Numbered from the stretch's first letter, positions 54,267 to 63,999 are shown. The stretch is 64,000 bases of DNA from an uncultured Flavobacteriales bacterium (GCA_937876195.1 CALEIK010000025.1:124001-188000), one strand, 5' to 3'. Numbers and translations: made by a program. Notes: generated from the sequence alone by a model not told the origin.

Positions 54267-55196
54267 ATGCAAAAACAAACAACCCACCAAGTCCTAATGA
54301 TTCGCCCGACCAATTTTGGTTTCAACGAAGAAGCGTTTCTTTCCAACTCTTTTCAAAACAAACCGACGGAAAAGGAGGAGGGAAGTATTCAATCCTTGGC
54401 GTTGCAGGAATTTGATGCATTTGTTGATCAATTAAAGTCGGTAGGAGTTGACGTTATTGAATTTGAAGATGTGCCCAATTCTCAATCGCCTGATTCCATT
54501 TTTCCGAACAACTGGATTTCAACGCATGAGAACGGATTGCTGTTCACGTATCCTATGACCGTTTCGAACCGCAGAAAAGAACGTCGACAGGACATCATTG
54601 ATTTTTTAATTGCCCAGAATGGTTATCGTTCGATTGATTTATCGTTGAGCGAGAATCATCAACCACCACAATTTTTGGAAGGGACAGGGAGTATGATTTT
54701 CGATCATCACGCCAAGAGGATTTATGCGGCGATTTCACCGCGGACAGACGAAATGTTGCTTCACCTTTTTGCCAAGCAATTGGGCTATTCTGTCGTTTCC
54801 TTTACCGCGTATGGCAAGGCACAGGAGAAAATTTACCACACCAACGTGATGCTGTGCATTGGTGACACATTTGCGGTACTTGGCGCAGATACCATTGATG
54901 AACAACACCGCAAAATGGTCATTGAATCATTGGAGAACGATGGAAAAGAAATCATTTACCTAAGCAACGATCAAGTGTACAATCACTTTGCAGGAAATAT
55001 GCTGCAATTGCAAAACACCAACGGCGAGCACGTATTGGTCATGTCAGACAGTGCATTCAACGCGCTCACGGAAGAACAACTTGGATTGATCAAAAAGCAC
55101 AATGAACATATCTTGCATGTTTCAATTCCAACCATAGAGCGTATCGGCGGTGGCAGCGCACGTTGCATGATTGCAGAAGTGTTTTCTCCTCTTTGA
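54267..55196 (+). CDS. ctlX: Citrulline utilisation hydrolase, CtlX type (amidinotransferase fold)
   Basis: 309 aa from ATG 54267; the frame extends upstream to 54198 through repeat sequence and that is rejected. Guanidino-group-modifying (arginine deiminase/amidinotransferase) fold: SIFPNNWISTHENG at about 73-86, LEGTGSMIFDH with the Asp/Glu pair, YHTNVMLCIGD with the catalytic His, and GGGSARCMIAEVF with the catalytic Cys near the C-terminus. Members hydrolyse citrulline or related ureido substrates; CtlX is the usual Bacteroidota assignment. No other arginine-pathway gene is nearby. Confidence 0.88.
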   Translation: MQKQTTHQVLMIRPTNFGFNEEAFLSNSFQNKPTEKEEGSIQSLALQEFDAFVDQLKSVGVDVIEFEDVPNSQSPDSIFPNNWISTHENGLLFTYPMTVSNRRKERRQDIIDFLIAQNGYRSIDLSLSENHQPPQFLEGTGSMIFDHHAKRIYAAISPRTDEMLLHLFAKQLGYSVVSFTAYGKAQEKIYHTNVMLCIGDTFAVLGADTIDEQHRKMVIESLENDGKEIIYLSNDQVYNHFAGNMLQLQNTNGEHVLVMSDSAFNALTEEQLGLIKKHNEHILHVSIPTIERIGGGSARCMIAEVFSPL

Positions 55197-55244
55197 CCTC
55201 CAACACACCGTACCTCTGTGTTGAAAACTTCTCACCCCCCAAAG

Positions 55245-55291
55245 TACGTCAAATACCGTATTGATATATACTCAGTCTTTTTGCAATTTTG
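55245..55291 (+). promoter_or_regulatory. Palindromic operator abutting a Bacteroidota promoter (upstream of 55336)
   Basis: TACGTCAAATACCGTA (55245-55260) is directly followed by TTG (55261-55263), 20 bp, then CAATTTTG (55284-55291; consensus TAnnTTTG). The element at 56824-56870 has the same layout and spacing. A regulator bound next to the -33 box would suit activation. Confidence 0.7.
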
Positions 55292-55335
55292 TAGCGAACA
55301 TGAGGGCACCTTGTTCTCAGTTAAAGTAATAAAGC

Positions 55336-56787
55336 ATGCGATTAAAAATAGCAGCAAGTAAAATGAGTAGGAGAGTGGTATGGTGTTTATTTGCACTTTA
55401 TCCATGGTTGAGTTTCGGACAAACCTTGAGACCAGCACAAGTGGAGGCAGGATTACAGCTATCGTCTATTGTAGGACATCCGTTCGAATTGGATAACATC
55501 TATTATTTTGGGTGTAGGGTCGAAACTCCTGGCTACAACGGCATTCGACTATGTTACATGGATGAAGATACTGTGCGCTTAGTTCCAGAACCATTGTTAG
55601 AATACGATGGGTATGAAGAATTTACGCTCGTTGAGGCCCAATCTGGAAGTGATTTTGCAGGACTTTATGATTTGGATGAATCCACTGTCGATAAAAGCGC
55701 ATCGAATGGATACATTGGGCAACAAATAACGTTAGGTGACAAAGCCTACATAGGTTTTAAGGCGAATTCGTATCAGGATTATTTTACTTCTTTTGATGGA
55801 ACCACCTTTGTTGTGTACGATACCTTGAACAAGAATGAAGAAGGATACGGCATGGAATACGTTGGATCTCCATTCGTGTTTGATTATGACCTCTATGTTG
55901 TTATGAAGCATAATCCGAATTGTTATCTAAATGAAAATACACGCTTGTACAAATTTGACCATGGTGACTTTAAAGAAATTGCTCTTGCTGATAATTTAGT
56001 GAGCGCCGATTGCGATTCAGATTATTACAAAGAAAGGGGATTGAAAAAGGTGAAGTATCAGTGTACTGGAGAACCAATAGCTTATAATGGAGATCTTTAT
56101 TACCGTTTTACCGACAAGGAGTCAGATGTATCAGTACTCGGGTTTGTTGAAAATGATTCTGTGTTCTTCATTCCCAATCCAGAAATTAAAGATGTCGAAT
56201 ATGACTATGATCTTTCTACAAGTTACCTTGGGAGTCCTATTCATTACAATGGAAAACTGTACTTGCAGTATCTAGATATGGATGGCGTATACCGCATGTT
56301 CGAATACGATGGAACCGCATTTACCGAGGTACCATCACCTTTTAAGAGAAGAGAAAATGATTGTGGTTATTTAGGTTCGCCTGTCATCTTCGAAGATAAT
56401 TTATACTTCCGCTGGCGCGACCCATATTATGGCGAAGACAAATTATGTTACTACGACGGAAAGAAAATAAGAGAGATTAAAAACAAGGACAATACGTTGA
56501 ATTTTGGCGGGTACATGGGAAGTCCAGTGGTGTACAACAACACCTTATTTGTTCGAATGGCGTTGGATTCTGAGTATTTAGACCCAGGAGCAACGTATAG
56601 TTCATTGGATGAAAATATGAATTATTACTTGTACAGTGTTCAAGGCAAAAAACTTAAACGTGTGAAATTGCTTAATGAAGACTTTGAGCACATGCAATAC
56701 TATGCACCTTTGGGTGTGAATCAACAGCAATTATTATTGTTGCTTGGCAACGAGAGCAAAAACCAGCTTTGGATCTATAAAAAGTAG
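55336..56787 (+). CDS. Secreted repeat protein, probably beta-propeller-like
   Basis: 483 aa. Signal peptide up to about residue 29 (ends LSFGQ); ATG 55363 is an alternative start giving a more usual signal length. At least five repeats of Y(L/V/M)GSP(x)xxxxxLYxxxxD are visible (YVGSPFVFDYDLYVVM, YLGSPIHYNGKLYLQYLD, YLGSPVIFEDNLYFRW, YMGSPVVYNNTLFVRM), spaced about 50 residues, suggesting blades. No sorting domain or catalytic motif. Its promoter region shares a palindrome and spacing with the next gene. Confidence 0.75.
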   Translation: MRLKIAASKMSRRVVWCLFALYPWLSFGQTLRPAQVEAGLQLSSIVGHPFELDNIYYFGCRVETPGYNGIRLCYMDEDTVRLVPEPLLEYDGYEEFTLVEAQSGSDFAGLYDLDESTVDKSASNGYIGQQITLGDKAYIGFKANSYQDYFTSFDGTTFVVYDTLNKNEEGYGMEYVGSPFVFDYDLYVVMKHNPNCYLNENTRLYKFDHGDFKEIALADNLVSADCDSDYYKERGLKKVKYQCTGEPIAYNGDLYYRFTDKESDVSVLGFVENDSVFFIPNPEIKDVEYDYDLSTSYLGSPIHYNGKLYLQYLDMDGVYRMFEYDGTAFTEVPSPFKRRENDCGYLGSPVIFEDNLYFRWRDPYYGEDKLCYYDGKKIREIKNKDNTLNFGGYMGSPVVYNNTLFVRMALDSEYLDPGATYSSLDENMNYYLYSVQGKKLKRVKLLNEDFEHMQYYAPLGVNQQQLLLLLGNESKNQLWIYKK

Positions 56788-56823
56788 TGTCTCAAATATT
56801 ATTTCCTTCCCGATAAACTAATG

Positions 56824-56870
56824 TACGACATATGTCGTATTGCTGTTAAAGTCAAATGTTTTCAATTTTG
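56824..56870 (+). promoter_or_regulatory. Palindromic operator abutting a Bacteroidota promoter (upstream of 56895)
   Basis: The perfect 16-bp palindrome TACGACATATGTCGTA (56824-56839), immediately TTG (56840-56842), 20 bp, CAATTTTG (56863-56870). Downstream bases GTAAAGAACA resemble GTAGCGAACA at the 55336 gene. Confidence 0.75.
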
Positions 56871-56894
56871 TAAAGAACAAAAAAATACAAGATT

Positions 56895-58178
56895 ATGAAA
56901 AACATTACAAGATTTTTTATGTTAGCGGTTGTTGGACTTTCATTTAACGTACAAGCCCAATTTCCGAATTGGACACGTTTAAATTACTCGTATGTGAATT
57001 ACCAAAACATTGACAATCGATCTATGGCGGTCAACTCAGGAGATACAGTATTCGCATACATAAAGGACAGATCAGTGCCCGTTGAGTATTCCTTGGACGG
57101 AGGAAATACATGGGGTGAATTGTTAGATACAGATGTTGTGGGAAGAACGCTAAAACTAATCGCTGACGATCACGGAGGTGTTTATCGCGTAAAGTTTAGA
57201 AGCGGTGCCTATCCAGATACTGTTTTTTACTCCCCTGATATGGGCAATACATGGGATTTTAAAAGTGTGAGTACTACTAATCCAACAGGACCTATACCTA
57301 CATACAATGTCAACGGAATTAATTTTTTACATAGAAAAGACAATCGAGGTACTATCTATGTAGGTGAAGGTGAGGCAGGTCACAATTTTAAATATTCAGA
57401 GGATAACGGAGCCACTTGGACTACGGTTATATGCCCTCATCAACCCTTTTCAGCATTGGTAGCATCCGATGGAACGATATACATTTCTACTTACAACAAC
57501 GGAATCTATGTGTCAACTGACAATGGCTCAACATGGGACAACAGCGGTTATTCGCAGACAACAACTTGCTATGACTTATATGAAGATCCGATTAGTGGTG
57601 ATGTATTTCATGCTTGGTCCTACATGGCAATTAGAAAAACAAGTAATCAAGGACAAAATTGGACTATAGTCGCGTCTTACCCAGCTAATGTTCCTAAACC
57701 TATCAAGCAGTTTTTGCTTACCTCAGATGGGATGTTCTATACCCGCAGTGACCGTGATATCTATGAGTCACAGGATGGTGTTACATACAACCATATCATG
57801 GAATTTACGGATAACACTGATTTTGTAAGAGAGATTGAGGCTAGTAATCAGTATTTGTATGCGCAGGCGGATACGAGTATTTATAGGTATGAAAGACTTA
57901 CAAACGGCGGAGGAACAAGTAACATATCAGAAATGAAGAAGGAGTCGAATATACGCATGTACCCGAACCCTGCAAATGATGTTGTTTTTCTTGAGAATAT
58001 CTTAGTTGGATCGATTGTGAATATTAGAGATATAAGCGGAAAACTAGTTGATAGAAAAGTAGCAGATGTTGATAGAATGGAATTAAATACACTATCCATG
58101 AGAGAGGGTGTTTATTTTCTAGAGATTGAAAATACGAGAGGAATTGAGACTAAAAAATTGGTGATTAGTCGACAGTGA
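56895..58178 (+). CDS. Type IX-secreted sialidase/BNR-repeat-like protein
   Basis: 427 aa. Signal peptide 1-21 (ending VQA). Residues about 30-340 contain Asp-box-like repeats, for example YSLDGGNTWGE, YSPDMGNTWDF, YSEDNGATWTT, VSTDNGSTWDN and KTSNQGQNWTI, the S-x-D-x-G-x-T-W pattern of BNR/sialidase-type propellers. No sialidase catalytic Arg triad was identified, so a binding role is as likely. C-terminal type IX sorting domain (MYPNPANDVVFLENI to VYFLEIENTRG). Terminator downstream; the promoter is designed like that of the preceding gene. Confidence 0.85.
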   Translation: MKNITRFFMLAVVGLSFNVQAQFPNWTRLNYSYVNYQNIDNRSMAVNSGDTVFAYIKDRSVPVEYSLDGGNTWGELLDTDVVGRTLKLIADDHGGVYRVKFRSGAYPDTVFYSPDMGNTWDFKSVSTTNPTGPIPTYNVNGINFLHRKDNRGTIYVGEGEAGHNFKYSEDNGATWTTVICPHQPFSALVASDGTIYISTYNNGIYVSTDNGSTWDNSGYSQTTTCYDLYEDPISGDVFHAWSYMAIRKTSNQGQNWTIVASYPANVPKPIKQFLLTSDGMFYTRSDRDIYESQDGVTYNHIMEFTDNTDFVREIEASNQYLYAQADTSIYRYERLTNGGGTSNISEMKKESNIRMYPNPANDVVFLENILVGSIVNIRDISGKLVDRKVADVDRMELNTLSMREGVYFLEIENTRGIETKKLVISRQ

Positions 58179-58201
58179 TAAATATATACCTTTAGTTGTG
58201 G

Positions 58202-58232
58202 ATCCCCATTTCCTTGTGAAGTGGGGATTTTT
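58202..58232 (+). terminator. Rho-independent terminator
   Basis: ATCCCCA ... TGGGGAT followed by T5, 24 bp after the 56895 gene. Confidence 0.85.
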
Positions 58233-58283
58233 ATAATGCTGAGAGTAACAGTAACGCTTTAGTTATAGAACTAAATGAATCAA

Positions 58284-59990
58284 TCAGACTTCAAATCCGA
58301 GTACACAAACATCATCTACCTGCTCGTATTGCCCTTTCCATGTATTAAAGTGTGTGGAGATATGTTCTCCTTGCTTCGAAATAGGAAGATGTTGTGCTGC
58401 CAAGAGGAGTGATTTAAAATTCGCACTCATTAATTTTTTTCCTTGCGCACCACCAAATTGGTCAACAAATCCATCAGAAAAAAGATAGACTCTGTCCTTT
58501 GGTTCCAATTGAATACTGTGATTTACAAAGGGTGACATATTCTCCATGATTGAAATCGATTGGCGATCACCCTTAAGCTCAAACAAGGTGTATTCAACGC
58601 TGTCTGTCATTTTTACTTCGTAAGAGGTTGACAAGCTTTCGAGTTGATTACTTCTTACAATCCATAGTGGGTTATTAGCACCTGCCCATTCTGCAGTTCT
58701 TTTCTTCGTGTTGACACGTAATAAGCTAATGTCCATACCATCTTTATTACCAGAAGATAGATTTTGCGACAAACCTGCAATGATGTGCTCCCTGAGTTCA
58801 TCAAGAATTTCGGCTGGTGACATTGAGCTAGTACGGGTAACAATTTCATTCAGGTAAGTTGTTCCCAGCATTGTTAAAACTGCGCCTGGAACTCCATGAC
58901 CAGTACAATCGGCGACGCAGATGTAATAGTAATCCTCTTGTTCGAAATACCAATAAAAATCACCACTTACAATGTCTTTTGCCTGATAGAAAACAAAGTA
59001 GTTGGTCAACAATGTTTGGCCCTGATAACGCGTCAGAACTGCTTTTTGAATCTGCTCGGCATAGCGAATACTGTCTAATAATTCATTTTTCTGTTCTTCA
59101 ATCTTCTCAAATGCCACTCGGAGTTGTGTCGTTTTTAATCGCTCAATCTCAGTATCTCGACTGATTTCAATATCAATGGTGTGGTAATCTTTATGATATC
59201 GGAGTGAATCTTTAAACTGTCCTTTCAATTCATAAATTTTTGAAAGGTAGTAAAGTGCGCGTTTTTCACCATCTTTTGCACCAATTTTACGGGATACTTC
59301 TAACGCTTTTTCTGCCTGTTCTATGGCATTGTCGAGTTCCTGCAATTCAATGTACAATTCGGTGATGCGAATATAGGACTCGGTGATGAGTACCGTGTAT
59401 TTTACCGATTCACTGATTTCCAAGCCTGTTTTGTAGCTCTGCAACGCTTTCTTCCAGTCCTGTCGAACTTTGAAGATCATACCGAGGTTGTGGTGCGCCC
59501 AAGCCATTCCTTGCGGGGAAGCATGTGGACTTTCCAATACTGATTCAAAGCAGCGCTGTGCTTCGTCGTATTTTTCCATCTCAAAATACGTCTCCCCAAT
59601 GTTGCCTTCGGACGAGATGACTCCTTCCAAATCACCAATTTGCTCACGAAGGAGTTTACACTGTACATTGACTTCAAGTCGCTTCTGATGTTCATTTTGA
59701 AACATATAAACCGCTCCGATGTTGTTCAATGTGTCGGCTTCGCCCTTTTTATCGTTGAGTTGTTGGAATATTTTTATGGCGCGTAATGAGTGACTAAGCG
59801 ACAAGGAAAAGTCCGAAAATCGCCAATAACAGTACCCTAGGATTTTACAGCTTTCCGCAATTCCTTTCTTGTAATTAATTGATTCAGAAACCTCTAAAAT
59901 GTCAAGGCTTTCCCGATAGGCTTTTTGTAAGTCCAAAAGGCGTTCATTCCATGCTTCAAGCGCGCGACTGTCAATTTGAATGTTTGCCAT
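58284..59990 (-). CDS. TPR-containing SpoIIE/PP2C-type phosphatase, soluble
   Basis: 568 aa from ATG 59990; a TTG at 60053 would add an unlikely leader of 21 residues. No signal peptide or membrane helix. Tetratricopeptide repeats at about 15-280, then a short coiled coil (RLKTTQLRVAFEKIEEQKNE) and a PPM/SpoIIE domain: VSGDFYWYFEQ, VADCTGHGVPGAVL, GMDISLLR, WAGANNPLWIV and YLFSDGFVDQFGGAQGKKLM. A paralogue of the membrane-anchored protein at 5631; it lacks the inserted octapeptide and the repeat-derived tail, and so serves as an internal reference. Partner proteins unknown. Confidence 0.88.
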   Translation of the reverse strand: MANIQIDSRALEAWNERLLDLQKAYRESLDILEVSESINYKKGIAESCKILGYCYWRFSDFSLSLSHSLRAIKIFQQLNDKKGEADTLNNIGAVYMFQNEHQKRLEVNVQCKLLREQIGDLEGVISSEGNIGETYFEMEKYDEAQRCFESVLESPHASPQGMAWAHHNLGMIFKVRQDWKKALQSYKTGLEISESVKYTVLITESYIRITELYIELQELDNAIEQAEKALEVSRKIGAKDGEKRALYYLSKIYELKGQFKDSLRYHKDYHTIDIEISRDTEIERLKTTQLRVAFEKIEEQKNELLDSIRYAEQIQKAVLTRYQGQTLLTNYFVFYQAKDIVSGDFYWYFEQEDYYYICVADCTGHGVPGAVLTMLGTTYLNEIVTRTSSMSPAEILDELREHIIAGLSQNLSSGNKDGMDISLLRVNTKKRTAEWAGANNPLWIVRSNQLESLSTSYEVKMTDSVEYTLFELKGDRQSISIMENMSPFVNHSIQLEPKDRVYLFSDGFVDQFGGAQGKKLMSANFKSLLLAAQHLPISKQGEHISTHFNTWKGQYEQVDDVCVLGFEV

Positions 59991-60099
59991 AACTGGTAGT
60001 ACTTTTTGTTCGAAATAGGAGCTCAAAATAGATAGAAATCGCGATATCCGCAAGTAGATTTAGGGATATATTGAAATTTTATAGAAGGCACCTTTACTG

Positions 60100-60230
60100 A
60101 ATATTTTTAAGACAGAGGTTGAACAGAGGTGCACAGAGTTCACAGAGGTTAAGTACCAAGATCCCTCTGTGACCTCTTGAACTCTGCTCCTCTGTGTTGA
60201 AAGATTACGTCCCCCTAATTCCCTCTGTGT
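60100..60230. repeat. CACAGAGGT-type repeat block
   Basis: Imperfect iterations of ACAGAGGT/CACAGAG on the plus strand (60112-60148) and complementary CTCTGTG words (60173-60222), so the block could form a long imperfect hairpin. The same words occur at 11540-11560 and 55200-55225. Confidence 0.55.
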
Positions 60231-60233
60231 TGA

Positions 60234-60268
60234 ATAAAAAAAGGCCACCCTTATTCGGGCAGCCTCTT
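60234..60268 (-). terminator. Terminator of the 739-aa gene
   Basis: On the minus strand AGGCTGCCC pairs with GGGTGGCCT (two internal mismatches) and a T8 run follows. Confidence 0.7.
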
Positions 60269-60289
60269 TAAGATATAAAGTGGAAAAAA

Positions 60290-62509
60290 CTACTTCACAC
60301 TAATTCTTTCTGTGGTAACGACTCCGTTTACCGTAAGGTTCAGAAGGTAAGTTCCAGCACTTAACTCAGACAAATCAATTGAATCATTTGACTCAATCGT
60401 TGCTGTTAAAGCTGTTTTACCAGCAAGATCCGTCAATCTAAGTTCACCTGCATTTCCTTCAAAACGAATTGTCAACACACCGCTTGTTGGATTTGGATGT
60501 ACGGAAAGTCCAATTGTATTTACTTCATTCACACCAGACAAGTCAATAAGTGTACATACTGAAGTATCAGAACAAGTTCCGTTATCAACAACTACAGCAT
60601 ATTCTCCTGTTGCTGTTGCTGTGTAGGACATACCCGTTTCTCCAATGATTTCAGAGTCATCAAAACAGTCGATCCATTGGTAAGTTACACCCGTTGCTAC
60701 TGCTGTAATTGTTGGGTCAGTAACCGTCACGCTATTGTCAGGTGTATTTGTCCCGTCACATACTGTTTCAAAGCTACTTGTACCACATGGGAAAATTTGA
60801 TACCCGCTTGAATAGGGCGAAGAATTATCGAATTGTCCACCAACTCCTGTTAAGTTAAACGTACCCATTGGCGCAGCTGCTCCAGGAATATCTGTGTCGT
60901 CATCGATACGCATTGTAAAGGTATTAACACCATCTGTTACATCAATATTGTTACTTCCTGTTGGGAACGTCGCGACTGGTGTTACCAATGTTAATCCCAT
61001 CATAGTGATGTATTGCGATTCAGTAGTTTCATCCAATGTTGTTACGACTGTTGGTGCCATCGTAGCTGCCCCTTGTGCTAGTACGTTCACTGAGTCAACT
61101 TCCACTTGCAACAATCCGTTGAATTGTCCAATTACACCACGAACGGTTAACGAATCTCCTGCCATAGGTGTAGTGTAGCCAGAAATATCGGCAAAATTAA
61201 ACATGTTGATTCCGTCGTTGTTCTCATCAATTAAGGTGATGCTGTAACCAGCGTTTCCGTCGAAGTCCATGCAGTGTACAATCCCAGTCAATTCGACAAG
61301 CACACCCAATGAATCAGCAACTCCGTCTACATCAACTGTAGAAACTTCACTGATTGTGTAAACGATGTAATCATCAGCAAATCCTTCCAAATCAACCGTT
61401 GCATTCGTTGCACCTGTAGAAGATCCAATGATTGATTCATTGATTGCTCCATAAGCAAGCGCATTTGCTCTCACGTAGATATCAGTCGCAGTGACTGTAC
61501 CTCCTGATTCAGGAAGGATAATAGAATTTGTAAAACCAGCACCCGAAGTCAATGAGATCTCATAATTCGCAGGAGCGGTTAGTAAAATATCGTCAATAAG
61601 CCCAATTCCAGAAGCAGAAAACTGTTGTTCAGCTGATGGAGTTCCAACGACTTGTGTAAATCCTGTCAATGATGTTGGATTCAACGTAATAACTGGTACA
61701 GCAGAAGAACAAATTCCTGGATCAGTAATGATCACATCAAGCGTACAAGCAAGATCAGTATCATCCGTGATTGTTACTGTAACGTCTCCAGCACCCGCTG
61801 AACCGTTTTGCAATTGAAATGCTGTTGGAGCACCGTAAGTAGCTGTTAACGGTGAAATAGTTCCACTCGAAACAGCAACCGAATAATCAGTACCTAGATC
61901 AGCACCTGTAGGATCCAATGAGAAAGAAACGTAATCATCTAAAGCATCTAGTGGTGTTCCGTTATCGTTACATGTCACAGCAGTAAGTCCAGCTCCAGAG
62001 ATGTTACAACCCGCAGGAAGTGCTGTCCAGACAATATTGTCCAAAATGATTTGTTTATTTGTAGATGTGGCTCCAACATTTTTAATTCTGAGCGTTACGG
62101 AACCAGCTTGGTTTACGTCAAAATCGAAATCGTAAACAGTCGTTTCCTCACCAGATGTAGCACCAAATTCTGGAGTAGTTCCTACCTGAAGTCCATCAAC
62201 TAATAATTCCAGTTGACGTGGCGACCCACCTGTAAATGCCTTTCGGTACTGAAATGCAAAGTTTCCAACGCCATTTGGAATGGTAATCTCGAGATAACTT
62301 TCTAGTGCATTTCTCAACATCAGCCCATTTGCATCAATCGGGAAAGTGCCTTCGTCTCTTGAATGACCAAATGTCCATGTTAAACCATCGTTGCCTACAA
62401 AGCTATTGTCAGCATACGTACCTGTCGCTGTTGAATTCGTAAAGTCTTCTGAACCTTGCCCAAAACTCACAAAAGGAACCAGAAGTAATAAAAAAGTAAA
62501 AATTCTCAT
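60290..62509 (-). CDS. Large type IX-secreted surface protein
   Basis: 739 aa. Signal peptide 1-17. About 18-170 is a jellyroll-like domain (TGTYADNSFVGNDGLTWTFG start, then VTLRIKNVGATSTNKQIILD). About 170-380 carries Ig-like or cadherin-like stretches. About 385-475 (YTISEVSTVDVDGVADSLGV then VELTGIV, and DSLTVRGVIGQFNGLLQVEV) resembles an OB-fold module of the DUF5689/NucH-leader kind. No endonuclease domain follows, so I do not call a nuclease. The C-terminus is a type IX sorting domain (VHPNPTSGVLTIRFEG to LSAGTYLLNL). Role probably structural or adhesive. Confidence 0.78.
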   Translation of the reverse strand: MRIFTFLLLLVPFVSFGQGSEDFTNSTATGTYADNSFVGNDGLTWTFGHSRDEGTFPIDANGLMLRNALESYLEITIPNGVGNFAFQYRKAFTGGSPRQLELLVDGLQVGTTPEFGATSGEETTVYDFDFDVNQAGSVTLRIKNVGATSTNKQIILDNIVWTALPAGCNISGAGLTAVTCNDNGTPLDALDDYVSFSLDPTGADLGTDYSVAVSSGTISPLTATYGAPTAFQLQNGSAGAGDVTVTITDDTDLACTLDVIITDPGICSSAVPVITLNPTSLTGFTQVVGTPSAEQQFSASGIGLIDDILLTAPANYEISLTSGAGFTNSIILPESGGTVTATDIYVRANALAYGAINESIIGSSTGATNATVDLEGFADDYIVYTISEVSTVDVDGVADSLGVLVELTGIVHCMDFDGNAGYSITLIDENNDGINMFNFADISGYTTPMAGDSLTVRGVIGQFNGLLQVEVDSVNVLAQGAATMAPTVVTTLDETTESQYITMMGLTLVTPVATFPTGSNNIDVTDGVNTFTMRIDDDTDIPGAAAPMGTFNLTGVGGQFDNSSPYSSGYQIFPCGTSSFETVCDGTNTPDNSVTVTDPTITAVATGVTYQWIDCFDDSEIIGETGMSYTATATGEYAVVVDNGTCSDTSVCTLIDLSGVNEVNTIGLSVHPNPTSGVLTIRFEGNAGELRLTDLAGKTALTATIESNDSIDLSELSAGTYLLNLTVNGVVTTERISVK

Positions 62510-62592
62510 ATCTATTATTTTTAAATTATATCAACAAAAGTAAGGGATTCAGAACGGAATCAATGTAACCAAATCGTTAAGTTATAAACAAG

Positions 62593-62614
62593 AAAGGCGT
62601 CTATTGGCGCCTTT
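62593..62614 (-). terminator. Hairpin downstream of the thioredoxin-fold gene
   Basis: AAAGGCG ... CGCCTTT with a 7-8 nt loop, 26 bp beyond the stop of the 62641 gene. The T-run on the minus strand is short (TTTCTTG), so efficiency is uncertain. Confidence 0.6.
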
Positions 62615-62640
62615 GTACTACTAAACGGATTTAGCGTTTT

Positions 62641-63999
62641 TTAATGCATTTGTTCTTCTTCCACATTTTCGTCCGGAGGAAAGATTTTGGGTAAATCGCT
62701 TTTACCTTGGATTCGGTCGATCATGTCTTCCAATTGAGAAATCGTGAGACTTTTTGCAATGATTTTCTTGTCCTTGTCCAACACGAAAACCTTTGGTGTT
62801 GAATAGATATCATAGGTTTGTTGGTAATTCAACGATTCGATGGTAGTGTATTTTGGAACAAACATACGCGCGTCAGTGAGTGCTGCTTTGTACAATTGAT
62901 CTGTGACAGCAACATTGATGAATTCCATGTTGTTTTTGTGAATGAAGTCTTTCCATTTTTTAAAGTCTTCATCGATGGCTTTTCCGACAGCATAAATCTC
63001 CACTTTACGGTCTCTAAATTTTTCTTCGTAGAGCGTTTGCAATTTCGGCGTAATCTTTTTGCAATGCCCGCACTCAGGATCCCAAAAGTATAGGATGGTG
63101 TATTCTGCGTCTACCTTGTGCAAATTGACCCAATTAACATCTGTGGTATCTCTTAGGATAATGTTAGGCGCTACAGCTCCCATCACCAAATTCTTTTGCG
63201 TGTTGACTTTTTCGCACAGCGTTTCCAATTTGTCTTCAGGCATCCAGAAAGCAAGTGATTCACCGTGTTCGTCTTTTGGACAGTAATAGCGATCGCCCAT
63301 CATGACGAATACTTTGTCCATTCCCATGATTTTACTTTGCTCGTAAGTACTGGTAATCCACGAAACGGTATATTGATACATGTCTGATCGCTTATCGAAT
63401 TGATCGCACAATTTAAATGCGTAATGAATCACTGTATCCCAGTGCTGAATCATCATGTTCTTGCTGAAATAATTTTCCAGTTTATTGTGAAAAACAGGTG
63501 TTCTTACCAAACGGTCATCTTTCAAATCAATGTTGTCAAAATAATGATCGCGGTAATAGTGAAATTTAAAATTTGAGTCGATGAGGTTTCCTGCTTCGTC
63601 TCTTGGTGGCTCTGGAACTTCAACATCCATTGACATTTTGACGATACGTGCAACCAATTTCTCCCAGTGATTGTCGATAATATTCTGCTGGTATTTTTTA
63701 ACATTGGCAGTCGCCTCGTCAATCTCAAGGGTCAAGTTCTCATACGTTTTACTGTCCTTGTCGTGCTGTTTTCGTTGTTCAACAATGCGATTGGCTTTTG
63801 TTCTTTCTTGACTGATGTATTTCACGTAATCCAAGAATATTTTATTCTCTTCCGATTTTTTCACAACGGCTTTCCCCACTAAATCTTCTACAGCAGTTTC
63901 GATGTAGATATCCTCGTTGTTATATATGAACTCCAGCATTTTTTGTCCAGGCAAGAACAATGCTAAAATACCAGGTTGTTGTTTTGCTCCATTGAACTC
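62641..63999 (-). CDS. Thioredoxin-fold (TlpA-like) protein with DUF5106-like N-terminal part, 5' truncated
   Basis: The frame is open through the window end (preceding residues read EFNGAKQQPGILALF), so the N-terminus lies outside; 453 residues are visible. The first half is helical and charged (coiled coil near 55-105), as in DUF5106 proteins of Bacteroidota. From about 290 a thioredoxin fold: PNIILRDTTDVNWVNLHKVD, TILYFWDPECGHCKKITPKL with a CGHC active site, and a cis-Pro in YDIYSTPKVFVLDKDKK. Probably a periplasmic oxidoreductase; its signal sequence cannot be seen. The acidic tail ends ENVEEEQMH. Confidence 0.85.
   Translation of the reverse strand, partial: EFNGAKQQPGILALFLPGQKMLEFIYNNEDIYIETAVEDLVGKAVVKKSEENKIFLDYVKYISQERTKANRIVEQRKQHDKDSKTYENLTLEIDEATANVKKYQQNIIDNHWEKLVARIVKMSMDVEVPEPPRDEAGNLIDSNFKFHYYRDHYFDNIDLKDDRLVRTPVFHNKLENYFSKNMMIQHWDTVIHYAFKLCDQFDKRSDMYQYTVSWITSTYEQSKIMGMDKVFVMMGDRYYCPKDEHGESLAFWMPEDKLETLCEKVNTQKNLVMGAVAPNIILRDTTDVNWVNLHKVDAEYTILYFWDPECGHCKKITPKLQTLYEEKFRDRKVEIYAVGKAIDEDFKKWKDFIHKNNMEFINVAVTDQLYKAALTDARMFVPKYTTIESLNYQQTYDIYSTPKVFVLDKDKKIIAKSLTISQLEDMIDRIQGKSDLPKIFPPDENVEEEQMH

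Noticed and set aside
60290..62509. Secreted endonuclease (ExeM/NucH type)
   Set aside because: Only an OB-fold-like module is seen; no endonuclease/exonuclease/phosphatase catalytic motifs follow.
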